The translations under genes and the position numbers were made by a program. A model generated the notes under the pieces. That model searched no databases, was not told where the DNA came from, and saw nothing but the letters and a program-made list of their open reading frames with translations. A DNA stretch of 64,000 bases, from positions 12,715,001-12,779,000 of the forward strand of contig NC_092673.1 in assembly GCF_964355755.1 (NCBI RefSeq), given 5' to 3'. Origin of the DNA: Antedon mediterranea (lineage: Eukaryota; Echinodermata; Crinoidea; Comatulida; Antedonidae). Numbering within the stretch: position 1 is the stretch's first letter; every line of letters begins with the position of its first letter. Positions 18,511 through 29,299 of this stretch are shown piece by piece.

Positions 18511-19205
18511 TAGTCAAATATAATAATATAATAATAATATAACTTAGAAAATTGTGGTCTTATGAATTTTTTTTCTTTTTAAATTGTTTAAAACATGTGT
18601 GTTTCTATCCAGTATAATGGCACATTTTGTACAAGAATGGCCGATAGTATGGTTATTGACCTTTAAACTACAGCATAGGCCTACTGTATACTGAATATAA
18701 TATAATTGCATAACTACGAAATTATTTATACACAATAGGCTGTATGTGGTATATACGAACATGAAATAATTTTGATAATTATAGTTGACATTATGCGTTG
18801 CTGCTCAAATTTAATTTAGTTTATTAAGTTTATTATATATATATTCTTAATTACATATTTTTGCATGGAGTTTAATACAATACAGTATTATATATTTTCA
18901 GGTTTTTCTTTTTGCTGTATTTCTTATTCAAATAAAATCATATGAACCCACCAGTGCTTTGCCGTTTCTTTTTGTGACATCCGACCATGCTCTGTAATAT
19001 CCCGTATTACTACACTATCATTAGCATTAACAAAGTTAAATTACTTGGTATTTAAGACAAACGAAATATATATCACTTATGATTGGTGAATACAGGCACT
19101 GTTGCCTATATTATATAAATTGATAAAGTAGTAGGCCTACAGAACATGGGAAATAAACAATTATTAACAAATCAATAGCTTAATTTTTTTGCTGTAGTCT
19201 TAGAT

Positions 19206-20400
19206 ATGGCAGATATGGCACCTATGGCAAGGAAAGTTAAGACCAAAAAACCATCCTTATACAAGGTATACAGACCAGACGATATTAGAACGAATAGAGA
19301 AAGGGGAAATTTCAGAAAATAAGGCATCGTCTTTGTATGGCATCCCACGTTCAACCCTGTGGGATAAACACCACAGAAGAACCATATAATATGCAAGCCA
19401 GGTCCAAGTACTGTTTTAACAGCAGAAAAGAAGGTGAGGTCAAATTAATATTAGTGTTGTTAGTACATACTTACGGTACATCGGTAATATAATAAAACAA
19501 CAAAAAAACAAACACATTCTCAGTCAATTTTTTGTACTATACTCTGTTTTAGAAAATTGTGAACTGCGTCCTGGAGATGTCGAGGATCAGATACACCCTC
19601 ACACACTGGCAACTCCGGGATACAGTGAAAAGGATTATATATAAGGACAGACGTCCAAATCCCTTCACAGACAACCAACCGGGAAGGAAATGGCTCAATT
19701 TATTTTGTAAACGGCATCCAAATTTGACGAGACGCCCCGAGCACCTTGGAAAGGAAAGGGCAATCGTTGACTTTGCAAAAATAGAGGCCTGCTTCACAAA
19801 CTTTTGGCGATATGCAGACGAAGAAAATCTTGTTCAAGCCATGAAAGATCCGACAAGGATGAATCTGGAAATCCTCTGGCTGTTAAGTCAGATAGAGTGA
19901 TTGCTGAACTTGGCTGTAAAGACGTATACCATTTAGGTAATTCGTCTCGTGCTCAAATTACTGTATTAGCATTCTGTAATGCGGCGGGACTATATGTTCC
20001 CCGATGATGATGTTCCCAGGTCTGAGAGGCAGCTTCCTTGGGAGAAACCATAACGGGTGGATGGACACCAATCACTTTTTACCATTTGTCAAAACACAAA
20101 ATGTAAAGTTTGCACTCATATTATTTGTCGACGGGTTAATGGCTTACACAAATCTAGAAACCTGTAAATTGTGTAGGGATAACAGTCATTCTATACTGTT
20201 TCTCTAGCTATTGCTCCCATATCATACAACCATTAGATCTGTCCTAAAGGCAACTTGGAGGAAAGCTGTCCAAATTTAACCCAGGGGAAACCGTGCAGAA
20301 ACAAACTTTCTGTGGGGTATTTGCGACTGCATGGAAGGAATCTGTATTCTTGCAACAGCCTTTTGGAAGGTTAAAAAACTTTACCTGCTTGCTTGAGCTT
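19206..20400 (+). pseudogene. Pogo/jerky-type transposase pseudogene
   Basis: Order of domains matches pogo transposases. ATG at 19206 (MADMAPMARK), then a psq-type helix-turn-helix ILERIEKGEISENKASSLYG followed by IPRSTLWDKH in a shifted frame. A CENP-B/Tc5 helix-turn-helix follows at 19600-19790 (GRKWLNLFCKRHPNLTRRPE). The DDE core begins at about 19850 with SGNPLAVKSDRVIAELG, NGWMDTNHFLPFV, and FVDGLMAY for the second Asp region, and ends FCGVFATAWKESVF. Several frameshifts and stops; dead. An intron-like gap (19430-19550) separates the two DNA-binding parts. Confidence 0.75.
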
Positions 20401-21040
20401 TTTTTTAATGGACGATTACACTGGGGTGAAACAGTAGTTTTAAGGTGTATTAGAAAGGGTTGGAGAGGGAATAGGGTCACTGTGTCCAAAGCCACCAGGA
20501 AGCACCTACTGTATTACCAGCGCAAATGCATAGAACGCAAGTGTACCACATGTGGAACAGAAATGCTGAAAATGCATATGGAAAAGTTGACTGAATGTAC
20601 TAAATCAATCAAATGGAAAAAATGGGAACGTGTAACACTAGAAGAAAATGGAAAAGTGATTAAAGTATATGATAAAGAACAAACTACAATTGCAGAATGC
20701 ATTAAAGAATTGGCTCAGGAAAGTCAAAGCATTAGTGCGCACCTCCACAATGCAGCTTGGCAGAACCAACAGTTTTCATACCTCACTAAGAACCTTCCCA
20801 AAGGGATGCGTTGCTATCGTTTTGGATTTCGCATAATAATAATAATAATAGCATACAACAGGATGTATTGGGGCTGTAAAATGGAACCAGATTGAATTTC
20901 ATCTTGATGCTGACAGACAGAGTGTGATGGTAATGACATCATCAATGAGTCGCTGGTTTTTATTTCAAATGACAAGAAACATGACCACCATGCTGTCCAC
21001 GACTTTATGTCCAAAGCAGTGATGCATTTAAGAACCAAGT
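20400..21040 (+). pseudogene. Transposon protein family Y, internal part
   Basis: An open stretch to 20895 with a Cys motif (ERKCTTCGTEM), WKKWERVTLEENGK, a helical region ending HLHNAAWQNQQFSYLTKNLP, then after a break INESLVFISNDKKHDHHAVH. I know this order from unnamed transposon-derived proteins in corals, molluscs and echinoderms, where a DFAENY...QDEIQS motif lies between the last two parts. Here that motif is readable only on the minus strand (see findings). A second family Y piece is at 40430-41070. Confidence 0.6.
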
Positions 21041-21580
21041 GTTTCAGAAATAAATCGGTTCAATGCTCAACAATTAACAAACAATTGTATTCAAATAACC
21101 TGATGTTTAACTGAGGATGTTGTAGTGAAGAATATTTACACATATAATATCCTGCATGCATTTACAGTATATTTTAAATAAATTGAATGATTTTGTTACT
21201 AAAATGATATAGAATCTTGTTCATGCCCAAATATTTAGAAAATCGGCAATGTTTGCAGCCATCTACTGTCTAAATAAAATGGTTTGTTAAAAGAAAGTTC
21301 TGTAACCTTATGTTCTAGTGTAGCAGAAGCCTACACTGTGCTTATTTAATTATGTTATATAAATTTAAAAAATCAATATTCTCATTGGGTAAGGGAATGT
21401 TAAAGTTTTAACTTTGGTGTCCATGTTACACGTGTTGTTGTATACAAATGGCATTTTGGTATGAATATTGCAAAAGGTGTGCCCTTATAGGTTTTAATTT
21501 TGGACACACTACAAATTGAATTGAAATTTTGACTCTTATGACTCACAAATTGTGTACCCAAGTTCATGGAAAGACCCATA

Positions 21581-22650
21581 TCATTCTTCACCTTTCCTGC
21601 ACTTCTTGGGTTGTGTTACTTCATACTGAATCTCGGGTGATGTAAATACCAAATGTGACTTCATCATTGACATCAATTGATCCAGATTGCTTGTGATACC
21701 ATAGGCAGCCCTTTTACGGCGATTAAATTCAGCATGGATAAGTTCACCTCCCGGTTCCGCTAACAGACCAATGCCTACTTTCCACTCCCTCATAAATGGA
21801 ATGGCATGGTTTTCCAGCATGTGGAGCTTTGGTTGTATGACCCCTTGTGCTATCCTTCTGTATTCTTTAGAGAACATGTGTAAATGATGAATGATGAATG
21901 AGGGTAGTGATGTAGTCGTTGCTTTAGTGTGATTTCAACTCCATCCACAAGTTTGTCTATTACATTAAACTAAAACAAAAACAAAATGGTAACAGTTGGA
22001 GGAAAAATGACAAAATCAGCAAGAGTTGTCAAAACAATATAGATTATCTGATAAAACTCCTAGAAAGTAGGAAGCCTTTTGCCAGTGGCAGTGGTACGTA
22101 ATCGAAACTTAAAAACACAAGCACATCAGGAAAGATAAACATCACTGGCATATTCACATTCTTTTAATATCATTTATATAATAATCAAACTTGACTAATT
22201 CCATATAACGATCAAAGGCACATTGTATTTTGAAATTATTATTATTAATCAATTTTCTATGACAATGTAAAACACTTACTTTACATGCTCTGTATACATG
22301 GTTTCCAACAAAACTCTTTCCGTGATATTGTTGGTGAGGAATTTTGTTTTTCTTTAGTATTTCATCCATTTGAGTAGCAAGAGGTCCAGTTCCAAATTTT
22401 ATAGTACGCTATTAGGAAATATAAAATGTGTAGTAAAATCGTTTAATTGAATTCATTTTAATTTAACTACATTTTATTTATATTTACCAAGCCTTTAACT
22501 TCTTGATCTTTTAGATTTATCTGGTGTCCAAGCTGTGAAAATGTCATGTTCAACAAGTTGACGACAGTTGGTTGAGCATCAATGTCTGCATCCAAAGACT
22601 TAATTTTTTCTGCACAATAGTTTCGATTGGATGTGGCTTCAGCTACTTTT
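21581..22650 (-). pseudogene. Transposon protein family X, C-terminal exons
   Basis: Minus-strand exons. About 22650-22490: NRNYCAEKIKSLDADIDAQP. About 22411-22280: ATQMDEILKKNKIPHQQYHG then KSFVGNHVYRACK, donor GTAAGT. About 21960-21581: NVIDKLVDGVEITLKQRL, a frameshift, then KLHMLENHAIPFMREWKVGI, GLLAEPGGELIHAEFNRR and a Lys-rich end. The motifs HGxSFVGNHV and GxxGExIHxxFN mark the C-terminal half of a widespread but unnamed animal transposon protein. Its N-terminal half appears as a separate fragment at 41188-42065. Confidence 0.62.
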
Positions 22651-22990
22651 TAAAAATTCACCTGGAATAATGGATAATTTATTAAGTCAAGCATGTACAC
22701 AATTTTACAAAGGCAGATGGCAACAGTAAAACATATTTCAATTTGTGGTTTTAAAAAAAAGCAATTCACCCTCAACTATTTGAATGGATGCATCCTGTCT
22801 CATATTAAAAATGGTGAGGTCCAGGATGAGGATGTATTATACGGAAAACACTGCAAATCTAGTTTAAAATAATGTGTCATAAAACTAGGACAGACGTGTG
22901 TTTTATTGTCTTGAATTTCTATAATGTGCTTGGAAATAACATACATTTTTCTGTATAATCATTTATTTAAAAAAAAAAATTTTATTTCAG

Positions 22991-24393
22991 GTATAAACAC
23001 TGTTCACCGGATGCTTAAGTGCCTGCACGAGGGAAGAAAAAATGCATCGCGATATAAAGGCCATATTGATGCCAAAGTACCCAGAAAAGAAAACAGCCGT
23101 ATGAAACCCAACGACAATGGTCATTTTTACAATGCAAGAGTTAAATATGCCTTTCAATTTAGCACATTATACTTTATTCAATTGACAAGAAGAACAAAAT
23201 ATGCATTTTTTTCTTACTGCTTTTTTCGTCTTGTCCTGCTCAAATATCCTTTTTTTTTTAGTGGCCAGACTCTGTATGACCTTAACTTTCTTCTTCTTTT
23301 TTTTGGGTCATCTTCTCAAATTATGTACCTTTGGCATGTTTTGCTTATCATAATATAATATACAATTAAAATAACATTAAATTACCAAAGAAAAGATGAC
23401 TTATTTCGCAATTAAATAGTTAGCTAATATAGGCCTTTCCAAACTTTTTACTGCTAGTGAAATCAGTTGTTCTCTAAAAATCATGTTTAGAAAACCTATA
23501 CTGGAAATTGTTTTCTTCTCTTACAGGAACAGATGTACTTGCCGTCGACAGAAGGACAAAGATTCGCCACTTCTTTCCGACAAACGACAGACCCAACTAC
23601 TTAGACCACGACTTTCCTTCGCGAAATGGAAGTCTACTCACACCGTGTTGCTATTTAAAATTTACACTTCATGACCCACCTCAAGCGTCTTCAAATAAGC
23701 ATGGGAGATTTAAACTCAGTGTTCAGCGAAATGGACCAACGCGCAAATGGGTCCCAAAACCAAATGTGATGTTGCATCTCATGTAAATGACCTACCAATA
23801 ATTAAAGAGGACACGCAAAACGGAAAGTCTATTGTGACAATAATTACAGATGGGGATGTGTGTGTGTGAATGAACAACAGAATAAAATACATCTTGTGTA
23901 CGACGCTGCTATGTCGCGATTACGTAATTACTGGGGTGGTTTAAGGTTTGTTGGTAATCAAATTCAAACTTCATTCATTGCTTCCGGTCAAGATGAAACT
24001 CCATATACGGTAGTGACTTTAAACACTGCTATGAGATAATGTCATCTAACAGTGGCAAAAAGTTTAAAGAAAGTGACATTGTTGATGAGGTAAGCTTCAT
24101 GTTGAAACAAATTCACAGACAAAATTTACAGAATTTTATAAATGTAGTGAAGAAGATTGTAGCCATTTTACCACGTACCCAGTAATTGCGAAAGAAGCTA
24201 TGGACAAAATACGAGTTAATGGAGGATTTCCATCGCCGATGCTCGAAGAAAATGGGGACAATTTCTACAGTTTACATGATGTTTTACAATTTGAATCTTG
24301 GGACACAACCGATGTTTGTTTGATTTGTCCTGCGTTTACGCTATTTAACAATTCTGACGTCACTGCTTATTGCCCTGGACAACAAATATTGTA
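22991..24393 (+). pseudogene. Coding debris, unrecognised protein
   Basis: Three open pieces separated by breaks. After an acceptor TTTATTTCAG at about 22990: INTVHRMLKCLHEGRKNASR. After a TCTTACAG acceptor at about 23526: TDVLAVDRRTKIRHFFPTND up to a stop at 23786. Then, in shifted frames, NGKSIVTIITDGD, HLVYDAAMSRLRNYWGGLRF, and at 24120-24393 SLHDVLQFESWDTTDVCLIC. These look like exons of one decayed gene, probably from a transposon, but no domain is identified. Confidence 0.4.
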
Positions 24394-24399
24394 ATGTAG

Positions 24400-25750
24400 T
24401 ACGGTAGATACTCAAGTTCACTCAATTTTCTTTAATAAATAAATCGTAACAAATATAAATATTGATTTTTAAATTTATTTATTTTTTTCATTTCTGAATT
24501 ATTAAAAGTGTTTGTTGAAAATAATTATTGAAATGTTTTACCAGTACTACTTGGCATCTATAATATCTTGTGTGGTAAATTAGCAATGCATTAAACTTGA
24601 AGGACTTTCCAAAATAATCTGTTTAACAGTTAATAGAATAAAACTGTATGACCGAGAAAATGAAATTTGGCAAAAATTAACACAGTTAAAATATTTTAAA
24701 ATTTGAATTATTATATTCATAGACTACCTCGACGCACAATCAAAACAAATATTAAATTAAATGCATTTAATTAATCTAAAAATGTTATATACACACGGCC
24801 TCCGACAACAGCGGCGAAGAAAAAAATGCCGACCAGCACTCAGCAAAAAGCTGGTAACAACATCATTCCTGCATATATGGGGCTGGCACACACTTGAGTT
24901 GATCTAGCCTATAATGTGAACATTCTTCCAAGATGAAAAATGCTCGAAGCGTGGTAGAAATACAAACATGTTATTCAAACAAGTTCTCGATAATGTTGGA
25001 ATGGACAGATAAGCCTTCATTAACAACTCGAAGGCCCGATTATTTTGAATCGGTATTTATTTATTATATGCCATCTAGAACCCTCTGTCAGAGTTACAGA
25101 TCAAAGATATTTATTTTATTATAACTGTTACTGTACGTAGTGCACTTTATAGAATGTGTGAGTAATTAGTCAATCTATACTGTAATAATAATATTTATTA
25201 AAAAATTCTGTGTTTCATATAATTTTCTACGGTTCTTGAATGTTGACGAAAGGCAGCTAGGCCTATACATCGTTTACATGATCTACAGCAGCAGTACGTA
25301 GGCATAATAAAACAAGCGACTTTTAACGCTAACATGCGTCTAACGACTAAACAATTACGGTGGGCGGTACAATACTAAATGCATAATTTAATTAGCTCTT
25401 TTTACAAAAAAAATATCTCGATGTTTCTGTCAGGGGAAATAAATTATCCGATATTATCACAATGGTCTGTGCACATGTTTATCGTAATACTCTACTGTAA
25501 TATTAGTGTAAATTATCCCCGCAATGTATACCATTTTCAGAAAATATGTGTATGCGATCATTTCTAGGAGGTGGTATAACTGTCGGACAATTTAATTCGT
25601 AGTTGGTTTAATTTATCGTAGAATTATTACAGATTTAAAAGTCAATTTAACAACTTTGCCGAAGAAAGTTAATAAGCTTTAACGTATAAAGAGTGCAGCA
25701 ACAATGATGAAAGACAGTGCAAGCTGTATCTGATTATGAATATTTTAAGT
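24400..25750. other. Intergenic stretch
   Basis: AT-rich, no gene seen. GTCTAACGACTAAACAATTA followed by CGGTGGGC at about 25328-25356 recurs with small changes at about 17842-17872, so an interspersed repeat of unknown type is present. Confidence 0.5.
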
Positions 25751-25869
25751 AAATTACTTAAAAATAAAAATTGCTATGCAACAAATTTATTACGTAATAA
25801 TTGTATTGATGATGACACAAATGGTGAAATATCAGATATTGCCGGTTCGTCAGTTGATCCACCTTGATT

Positions 25870-26190
25870 TAAAAGGTTTCTTAAAAAGTTTCTTGAGGAA
25901 CATGAAGCTGGTAGTATTGATAGTAAAAAGACAAAATTATTAAAAACGTGTGTAGATCTGCAACAAGGGAAGAGAACCTGTAACTCGTGAAAGGACTTTA
26001 TATAGAATATATTTGATAGGATAGGCAGACGTTCTTCTAGTACGCTAACTCTGGCGTTCCTCAAGGCTGTGTTCTTTTTCCTGTTCTCTTCTCTCTGTAC
26101 ACAAATGACTAAAGTTGAAAGTAATAACGTTAGTATAGTTAAGTACGCAGATGATTCTGTTACACAACGACGATTTACACCGACGAGCGG
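25870..26190 (+). pseudogene. Two transposon scraps: helical piece and RT core
   Basis: First FLKKFLEEHEAGSIDSKKTK then LLKTCVDLQQGKRTCN at 25875-25985. Then the RT palm NSGVPQGCVLFPVLFSLYTN at about 26045-26107 and, in another frame, IVKYADDSVTQRRF at about 26136-26175, which keeps the YADD motif. The two pieces are probably from different elements. Too short to classify further. Confidence 0.6.
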
Positions 26191-26673
26191 TAACTGCAAT
26201 AAAAATTTATTTTATTCCTATGACCATTTACATGCAACATGGAGCTGACGGCGGATTCTGCCCAAGATAGATACAGATTCTACATGTGACAAGCTATGTG
26301 ATTGGCCTTTACGGGTTTAATTCCACATAACTGTGAAGATGAGCATAGAAATAAAGTTGTTGTTATAATATTATTATTATGAGTGTTATTCTTAGTGTTT
26401 TAACTTTAAATTGTGTTGTCTGGTACAATAGCCCAAGTACTAATAAAAAGTAACTTGACCGTATAATGAAAACAGCAAGTAAAGTACTAGATTTGAACAT
26501 GTCACTGTGACGTTAGTTATCCGCACGTGCACGTCATACGTTACAATATTGCGCACAGAAAAGATTATGCCATTATGACATGAAAAAAATCATACACATG
26601 AAAGAACTCTGTGTCATTAATGTTTTCCGGCTGGCATGTAGCTCAATCTGAAGCCGGTATAAAAGTAAAGAAA

Positions 26674-26795
26674 CTATACCTCACAAGTTGTAACGTCTAT
26701 CGATTTGTAGTGTATGCATATTTCACAACATTCACTATACCTCACAAGTTGTAACGTCTATCGATTTGCAGTGTATGCATATTTCACAACATTCA
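26674..26795. repeat. Tandem duplication of a 61-bp unit
   Basis: Two copies (26674-26734, 26735-26795) of CTATACCTCACAAGTTGTAA ... CACAACATTCA, differing at one base (GTAGTG against GCAGTG). The near identity implies a recent event. Confidence 0.95.
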
Positions 26796-26952
26796 TATAA
26801 TGAAATTTCATTATTGGAGTTAAAATATATTTATATTATAGGAATATACTGTCTGAATGTCCAGACTGTACTTTACAGTAAATAACAATTGCTGCAAATT
26901 GCTGTATAAAACAAATTGTAATGAATAAATTGATTGAATAAGTACTGTTTAA

Positions 26953-27437
26953 TTGAATTCTGCTCTGTTCAAGAAGGCTGTGGCAGATTTATGCCGGAAA
27001 CGTAACAAAAAATATATTAATTCACACCTTAATGGAGGAATAGAAGTGGTTGACAAAGAATTATTGATATTCCCAACAAGACTGAGGTACAGTATTAGCT
27101 TTAGAATATTTTACACATGGAACATAGTGTTGATAATTAATTGTAAACCTACAGTACTTTCACAAAAGACTATCTGTTCCTTTTAATTTTATATATTCTC
27201 CACATTAAATTCACAAACATTTATTATATGTTAAATTGTATAGTTGGTTTAGCCTATAAAATTAATAAAAATAAAATACTGTATTTTTTTCAATTATATT
27301 ATCTAGAGTGGTATCGTACGTTTAGCAACAAAGACAGACAAGTTCTGAAACAAATAGCAATGGCAAATTGTTATAAAACACATCCAGACCATTTTTCACT
27401 TTCTTGTGGTCTAAGTTTTACACACTACGTGCAGTGA
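26953..27437 (+). other. Two possible exons, unrecognised
   Basis: Open pieces SALFKKAVADLCRKRNKKYI, followed by VVDKELLIFPTRLR and a GTACAG donor at about 27087, and WYRTFSNKDRQVLKQIAMAN after an ATTATCTAG acceptor at about 27305. Joining them at these sites does not keep the frame. No family recognised. Probably fragments of a mobile element or a decayed gene. Confidence 0.25.
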
Positions 27438-28004
27438 ATGCAGAAGAATCTGACTTATGACAGTGTAAAAGAAGAACATTTATAAATTAGTTATATTTAT
27501 CTCAATATAGCTATTTCTACCACATACTGTGTGTCTAACCCTGAATATAGGCCTAAAACCTAGCCAGGTACGGTAGGCATAGATAGCTAGGGTGATTTAT
27601 ACATTATCTATTATGTGGCTTCTAGAAAATATAAATAAAACACTTTTGATGTTATTATTATATTGTTGTTATTACTCACCATGTATCATTACTATTCTAA
27701 AAGATGTATTGTCCCTTTTACAAACCGCTGCTAAAGTACCATGTAGAATTACCACTAAGAACTACCACTAACCATAAGCCTAATAACCAACGTACTGTAC
27801 ATGTCGCCCTTGTAACAGAATGAACTGACGGATTCAGACAAATTCTTGAAGATACGGTAATAGTTATGCTATGTTAATGATATAATAAAGTTATTGGTAT
27901 TTAGTAGGCCTACATATCGGCAAGATTAATTTGTTTCCTTCCCCAATTGCATATGTGATGAAGGATACCAAATTACCAATTTAAGAGTGCAGGGATATGA
28001 TGTT

Positions 28005-28328
28005 TGTTTGTTATTTTGTTTGTTTTATCTTTATACTGGGTGACCTCTTCAGTCAAAGACTGATCTCCCAGAGGGCCCAGTTGGTGATCAGTGGCTGTGA
28101 TGTACTAATACACCGGGGTAACCCCTACTCGTCTCGAAAGATGTACTAGGTTCTTTAAAGTGCACACGAGCAAGTTGTGTACACTGGACCTACGGTTTAT
28201 AGTCCTTATCCGAGAAGACTCGTTCTACCACCAGAACCATAGAGTGAGTGAGCCTCGAACCCCTGCCGATGTTATGGCTATGTGATTACGGTTCCACTGT
28301 CTTAATCGCTCGGCCACTCACTCACTCT
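28005..28328 (-). mobile_element. tRNA-derived SINE
   Basis: Minus strand. The head has a tRNA-like A box TGGCCGAGCGATTAAG (28301-28316 complement) and B box GGTTCGAGGCT (28251-28261 complement), at tRNA spacing, so an internal RNA polymerase III promoter. The A box with GCCGAGCG resembles Leu/Ser-type tRNAs. A 220-bp unrelated body follows (GAACGAGTCTTCTCGGATAA, TACCCCGGTGTATTAGTACA), and the tail is A/C-rich with ACAAAC repeats at about 28010-28030. The head folds imperfectly, so it is not a functional tRNA gene. Confidence 0.8.
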
Positions 28329-29184
28329 GATGGGGCAGCAGCTATGTTCAGTAATTGAGTTGGTATTCAAGCACGAATTTGGTTGTATTGAAAGCATGTT
28401 CAGATTGTACTCTCATCATCTGATATCTGTTGAATGTAGTCGCTTCACCGCAACTAATAATTTTTTAAAATTTTTTTATTTTGATGTAAAAACTAGTTAG
28501 AGCTCTACACATCTGGTAAATAAGACTGCTTTTATAAATCAAATGACGTTTGTTGTGGGTATTTTGGCATATGTACACTGAAATGAACAAATAATACAAA
28601 TTATATTTATATTTTCATTCTGAATTTGTATTAAATATTGTAGAATTTGTGAAATAAAATTCAGTATTTAAAAGCATCAAAACACAAACCCTAAATTTTA
28701 TAAACATTAACATTGTAGAAGATAAAAACATTCATCCATCATATGTTTGTCATACATGTTAATTGCATACAATTTAAAGCATACAAACAAACCACAAACA
28801 CCTTCATAATGTTTGCCATTGTTACTTGTACAACAGTCTTTGCAAACTGTTGAATTGCAATTTCGGTTGTGTGCAAAATATCTCAAATATGATGAATGCA
28901 GTCAACATAAATTCACAACAGTATCATGCTTTAACAAATGTAATTAGCACCATAAACCAGGATATTGTTGGTGATAGCAAACCGAACCTGTCCAACAATT
29001 TGCAAAAAAGGTGGTATATAAATCACTGAAACATACAAAGAGAAATTGAGTTGCCAACAAATTGATGAATAATGGGCAAATGAACCTAAATTTAGAAGAA
29101 AATATGTAAAAACCATATCTTGACATATTTTTGAAAACTGAATATCAACATTATATAATGGGAGTTGTTATGATTTCGATCCAA

Positions 29185-29281
29185 GTCGGCCCTAAACCGT
29201 CTCGGCCAAAGTCAAGTCGGCCCAAAGTCAACTCGGCCTCACGTCAACTCGGCCAAAAAATAATCGGTCAACTCGGCCCCG
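29185..29281. repeat. Degenerate CGGCC minisatellite
   Basis: Irregular 13- to 16-bp units around AAGTCAACTCGGCC (GTCGGCCCTAAACC, TCTCGGCCAAAGTC, AAGTCGGCCCAAAG and so on). GC-rich against AT-rich surroundings. Confidence 0.85.
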
Positions 29282-29299
29282 TTAAAGTATGGAACGCAA

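Noticed and set aside
20814-20840. Plus-strand text VLDFA after LPKGM as the start of the family Y DFAENY motif
   Set aside because: It is followed by five stop codons from an (ATA)n run, and the true motif reads on the minus strand, so the match seems accidental.
25774-26199. Minus-strand 141-residue ORF
   Set aside because: Shadow of the plus-strand transposon scraps, which show the GVPQGC and YADD motifs.
28245-28325. Genuine tRNA gene
   Set aside because: It has A and B boxes, but the arms do not pair well and it continues into a SINE body.
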